From Piper betle (Eukaryota > Streptophyta > Magnoliopsida > Piperales > Piperaceae), in assembly GCA_033002965.1 (NCBI GenBank), contig JAURVB010014878.1, positions 1 through 64,000 of the forward strand: a stretch of 64,000 nucleotides of DNA. Reading direction: 5' to 3'. The translations under genes and the position numbers were made by a program. The notes beneath the pieces are model-generated. The model saw nothing but the letters and a program-made list of their open reading frames with translations. It did no database searches and had not been told where the DNA came from. Shown here piece after piece: positions 60,255-64,000 of the stretch; position 1 is the stretch's first letter, and every line of letters begins with the position of its first letter.

Positions 60255-61690
60255 ACCACACTAGTTTTTGCATACAAGTCTAAAGCTGTTGAATCAGATT
60301 TTTGACAAGTACTTTCTATCAAGCAAATAGAGATGCTTTTATAACATTGATATTTTAAAATATTTTTGACAGTGCTAAGTTTCTTTAAGGCTCACACTAT
60401 GCTTAACATTATTTAAATGGGAAGCAACATACAGAACATAAGCTTGTCGTTTAATCTTCCATACAAAAATCAGGATATAAATATTCCAAAATCTATGTTT
60501 TAACTAAAAAGACAAAACTCATTGAAGCATATTATCGAATTTTACACTACGTACATTATAAAGCAAAGCAGTATGAAACAAGGCGTATTACACTATGTAC
60601 CTATGGAACAAAATGAACGGTCAAGAATTCAAGAAAAATAATTTATATAGATTTAGTTCTAATATTTACTAGAAAGCCCTGACAAGAGACCCATGAGCTC
60701 ATTGCAGCATATTATCAAAAAACTATCAGACCCCGCATAAACACCAAGGAAAAGATAAAGAAAGAGAGAAAATGCAAAATGGCTGCAACCAATCAATCAG
60801 TGACTGTGACCCAAAAAAATTGTGAAGCTTAATGTTTATGTACAAAATGAAAGGTCAAGAGTTATGATATTAATATTTATTCATCGTTAGAATGGATTGA
60901 CAATAGACTAATTAAGGGCACAATTCGTTGAAAGATATTATGAAAAAAATATATCACACTAAATATATCAAAATGCAAAACATTATAAAAGTAAAAAGAA
61001 AGTACAATAAAATGCACCAAACTTAAAGATTAATGTTAATGTACAAAACGATAGGTCAACAACTACTATAGTAACATTTGCTTGAAAGAATTGACGAGTC
61101 ATTGACTCATTGAAATAAAATCTCTTCTCCACTAGATACCCAAAAGGTGTTAAGAAAATTGATTTTAAAATAAGATCTATGTAATTACAAATGACAAAAT
61201 TTTCAATAGGCAGATGCCATTCCTTACGCTCACCCTCCTCCTTTCTTCTTCTTCTTCTACTGGATATCCAAAGGATATTGGGAACATTGATCAAAAACTA
61301 GGACCCATGTGATTATAAATGACGAAATTTTCAATACTATTACATTACATATATTTAACACATATTGGATAGTTATTAACATAACACAATTATTTACACT
61401 AAGTATTTCAAAAAAGCAATAGATAAAAGGAAAAAAAACAAAAATTAACTCTAGCCAATCACTAACTTCTATTCAGATTGTGCCCACAAAAGAAGATAAC
61501 ATCAAATGTGCAAAAAGGAACATCAAGAACTATGATAGTAATATTATTCCATTCACTAAAACGAATTGACAAACTAAAGAGCCATTACATTGCACGGATC
61601 ATAGAACTCATTGAAGCATAATATCAAGCACCCATCCTACACTAAAGCAAGAACAGGTCCGATTGTGATCAAGAGTGGGGTTGTTGGTGG
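60255..61690 (+). repeat. SAUR 3' flank with a diverged recurring module
   Basis: A module with gtacaaaatgaaaggtcaag...atgatattaatatt...ttgacaa recurs, diverged, at about 60598, 60840, 61038 and 61512, and earlier at 59118, along with ctcattgaagcatattatc pieces. No coding content. It ends before a GC-rich patch at 61670. Confidence 0.6.
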
Positions 61691-61966
61691 GCAGAAAGGC
61701 AGAGAGAGAGGTTGATTCAAGCCTTGTGGCATTGGTGGCACTTGAGGGAGGTGTTGGCGCTGGTGCAGAGGGACTGCACGGTGTCCCACTCAGCAGGGCA
61801 ACAGGTGGAGACTAGGCAGAGGGCCAACGCCGGTTCAGGTGCTGGCATGCCACCGCACCGTGGCTGTGCAGCCACTCGCATTCCACCAACGCTCACGGCT
61901 GAGGCTTGCACCCCACCATGGCGTCGTGCACCAGTCACGAAGCTCACTCCCAGATGGGTTATAGGT
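61691..61966. other. GC-rich patch with open frames on both strands
   Basis: The minus frame (61947-61717) contains a cysteine-rich C-terminus (LVSTCCPAEWDTVQSLC, then SLKCHQCHKA), which might be a captured gene fragment, and the plus strand is also open. I cannot identify a family, so no gene is called. Confidence 0.3.
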
Positions 61967-62155
61967 TATATTCATAAGCTCAATCCTGTTGGGTTTGTAA
62001 ATTTTATTTTTTACAACAACTTTTGTATATATTTATAAGTAATTTTTTACGGTTTTACTAACTGAATTCCTTTCCAAGTGAGTTTATATGTCAAAGGGAG
62101 TTAACTTTTTGTTTATTAATACAATCGAGAGAAATTCTATATGGGACACACATTG

Positions 62156-62346
62156 GGCAGAAAATTTTCCCGCCTAGCGAAGACCACTTTGTGGTGTATA
62201 CCATTGATGGGGAACGTTATGAGATGCCCCTCATATTTCAGAACAATCTTATCATCAAAGAGTTGGCAAAAGAAGATTTTAGATTGTTCGATGATGGGGA
62301 GATTATGGTGTCATGTGATCCCCAACTCATGAATTACATTGTGTGA
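62156..62346 (+). pseudogene. SAUR pseudogene, N-terminally truncated
   Basis: From about 62156 the reading is FPPSEDHFVVYTIDGERYEM, PLIFQNNLIIKELAKEDF, DGEIMVSCDPQLMNYIV, stop at 62344-62346. This is the SAUR core, closest to the minus-strand copy at 31895-32274 (TTDGEHYEI, MVSCDSQLMNYI). The N-terminus and any ATG in this frame are missing; sequence upstream is unrelated. The open frame at 62141-62332 is in the wrong frame. Confidence 0.85.
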
Positions 62347-62381
62347 TTCCTACAAAAACAAACTTCTTCTGAAATAGCATC

Positions 62382-63003
62382 CTTGCTTGTGTTGTTAGCT
62401 GCCGGTTAAATCTCAGATTGTGTTTATTATACAAAAGCCAGACTTCGAAATACTTCCGGTCTTCCACTATTCAGTTGCTAAGTTAGCTAGGTACATCATT
62501 TTTTTTTTGGAAGACTGAATTCGAAGAGAATTTTGGGCAATTTTGTCTGATTCTTCTTATGACATTTATCTTCAATATGCCAATGATAATAAAGAGAACC
62601 ACTATGGTGCCAATTGTTATGTTTGATGTGACTAAACTGGAATTAAGAAAGTGCACTAGTCGTTATCTAGTAATAAATTGAATGAGTAGTGTATTATCCC
62701 CAGGAGAATGAACTATTTTATCAATTAAAATATTTAAAATAAATTATTTAAGAGACAAAAATGAGTCTTTGGATTTTCATTTAACTGATAAAATAAAAAG
62801 AAAGAAAAGAAAAGGAAGCAAGTGCTAATCTAGATTTAAGATTTTCTCAATATGCAAAGATTTGATTTTGCTTGAACCAAAAATTGATAAGATAATTATA
62901 AAGTTGACACTCAATTATTTCTTTCCATGAAAATATGGAATTTCTGTTGTATAATTACTCATTTTGATTTACTAATTAACTAAATTAAATCAAGTTAATC
63001 CCA
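62382..63003 (+). repeat. SAUR 3' flank, paralogous to 595-855 and 2056-2668
   Basis: Matches begin ccttgcttgtgttgttag and continue through gaagagaattttgggcaatt, ggaattaagaaagtgcacta and caagttaatccca, where the copies diverge. Non-coding. Confidence 0.75.
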
Positions 63004-63007
63004 TGGT

Positions 63008-63151
63008 GTGGTTTCAGAGTTTTCAGAGGCTTTCAGAGCTGTTTCCAAGGCCCTGGTGTGGTTGGATGAGATGGAGAAGATCCAGATGGAGAAGAATGAA
63101 CTCAAATTGAAGAGAGCTTGTCTACTTCATTTTGTTAATTCAAAGGGCTAA
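63008..63151 (+). pseudogene. Possible 3'-terminal exon of an unidentified gene
   Basis: A 47-codon frame reads VVSEFSEAFRAVSKALVWLD, EMEKIQMEKNELKLKRACLL, HFVNSKG, then TAA. Composition is unlike nearby junk: amphipathic, charged, coiled-coil-like, with no rare-codon clutter. There is no ATG in frame upstream (a stop precedes), but tttcag acceptors lie at its start. It is faintly reminiscent of the C-terminal helix of plant trihelix factors; that is a guess. It begins exactly where the SAUR flank duplication ends. Confidence 0.35.
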
Positions 63152-63272
63152 GCCTGCTGGTGATCATGATCAGAAGAAAATGATCCATAGAATAAATGAT
63201 TCACAATACTTTATGTACATCTAGTTTAAACGTATTTTTAGTTTTTACACATGTGGCGTTTACTTGGTCATG

Positions 63273-63310
<38 letters not shown>

Positions 63311-64000
63311 TCCTATTATCTTTTTATAACGAATTAGCTAGTGATAGCTAGGATGGTTGGTGATCAGTCTTGTGATTCTGATTGGTTTTAATAAAGTTGG
63401 CAGTGCTTATGTATTGTTCGGGCGCGGGTTCGTCCGCTGGTGCGGGTTAGAGTGTTCCCGCGTCGGGTTGGAAGGGTTCGGTGGGACCGAGGCGCCCTTG
63501 CCGCGCAAAGAGACAGCGGGATGAGACTAAAGAGTCACAAGTATCCAATAACACTTAGACAATTCTTATGCACTCGGTGGGATGGCCATTTCGACACACA
63601 CACTCGACAGGACTTCCCAGCACTCGGCACGCAGGCTCGAGGCTGCTGGAATAGAACTGGATGGTTCGGTCACAGGTGGACAACGCTGCACCGACAGCTA
63701 CCGGGTGTGCCCAGCACTTGGCCCCGACCAAGGCTGGTTGCAGCCACACACCGGCAATCCCCTTACCCGACACTACCTCACATCTCCACGCAGGGAGGCA
63801 CTCACCCACACTTGATCACTTTTGATCTGATTTTGTTTTTCTCCCCCTCTACACAAGGATAACATCTCCTTATATAGACACCCGGCTGAAGTGCTGCACG
63901 CCAACACATGCACCCCTTGGTGCTTGGTGTTCCGGCTTCCACCCCTTGGTGCTTGGTGTTCCGGCTTCCACCCCTTTCCCTCCTTCCGAATAAATCTCAC
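63152..64000. other. Intergenic, with TA microsatellite, GC-rich segment and short repeat
   Basis: Holds a (TA)n tract at about 63272-63308, then from 63420 a more GC-rich segment (ctcggtggg, actcggcacg words) reaching the window end. Open frames on both strands of this segment overlap and show no family; it may be the edge of a transposable element that continues outside. Confidence 0.45.
63912..63969 (+). repeat. 29-bp unit, two exact copies
   Basis: accccttggtgcttggtgtt followed by ccggcttcc occurs at 63912-63940 and 63941-63969, and a partial third unit follows (acccctttccc). Confidence 0.9.

Noticed and set aside
63440..64000. Open frames on both strands at the window end
   Set aside because: Overlapping frames in GC-rich DNA with no recognised domain; context beyond the window would be needed.

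Overview
The window is nuclear DNA of a flowering plant. It holds relics of plant-specific families (SAUR auxin-response proteins, CC-NBS-LRR resistance proteins, a GH35 beta-galactosidase), an intron-split RNA methyltransferase gene, and dense plant transposable elements (LTR, TRIM and hAT). The intergenic DNA is AT-rich and full of TA microsatellites. I cannot name the species.

Layout. 1-2055: ends of a large LTR, duplicated together with a piece of SAUR 3' flank in a 1,461-bp unit. 2056-4140: SAUR flanking DNA. 7917-11115 (minus): an eight-exon BIN3/MePCE-type RNA methyltransferase gene with every conserved exon but several small lesions, with a GC-rich leader near 12.1-12.3 kb. 12953-15751: an old reverse-oriented LTR. 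17072-17490 (minus): a SAUR pseudogene. 18280-25025: non-coding LTR element B with an AAATG target duplication. 26844-27286: a TRIM relic. 28186-30201: a hAT derivative carrying a piece of LTR. 31895-32274 (minus): a SAUR pseudogene. 32927-41431: a third LTR of the B type, interrupted by a tandem TRIM array that is itself interrupted by a 3.46-kb hAT element with a decayed transposase. 41806-42430: an NLR relic with its middle deleted. 43743-47365: a nearly full-length CC-NBS-LRR gene with two frame breaks. 47699-47954: two beta-galactosidase exons. 48712-58333: a SAUR pseudogene split by LTR element A (48977-58205, target duplication CATCC). 59844-60254 and 62156-62346: more SAUR relics.

How it fits together. 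This is a decaying SAUR tandem cluster, in which coding blocks and flanks recur in both orientations, invaded by nested retroelements. Elements A and B share TGTAAAA...GGTGTTACA LTR ends, a tRNA-Met type primer site (seen in A), a polypurine tract and a homologous non-coding internal domain with a roughly 19-bp minisatellite. They look like a family of large non-autonomous elements mobilised by an unseen partner. The TRIM array has the same primer site and the same 3' motif before its LTRs, so it may use related machinery. The only long reading frames that look like a host gene belong to the NLR, and that gene needs two frame corrections.

All family assignments rest on reading motifs by eye. 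No alignment or database search was run.
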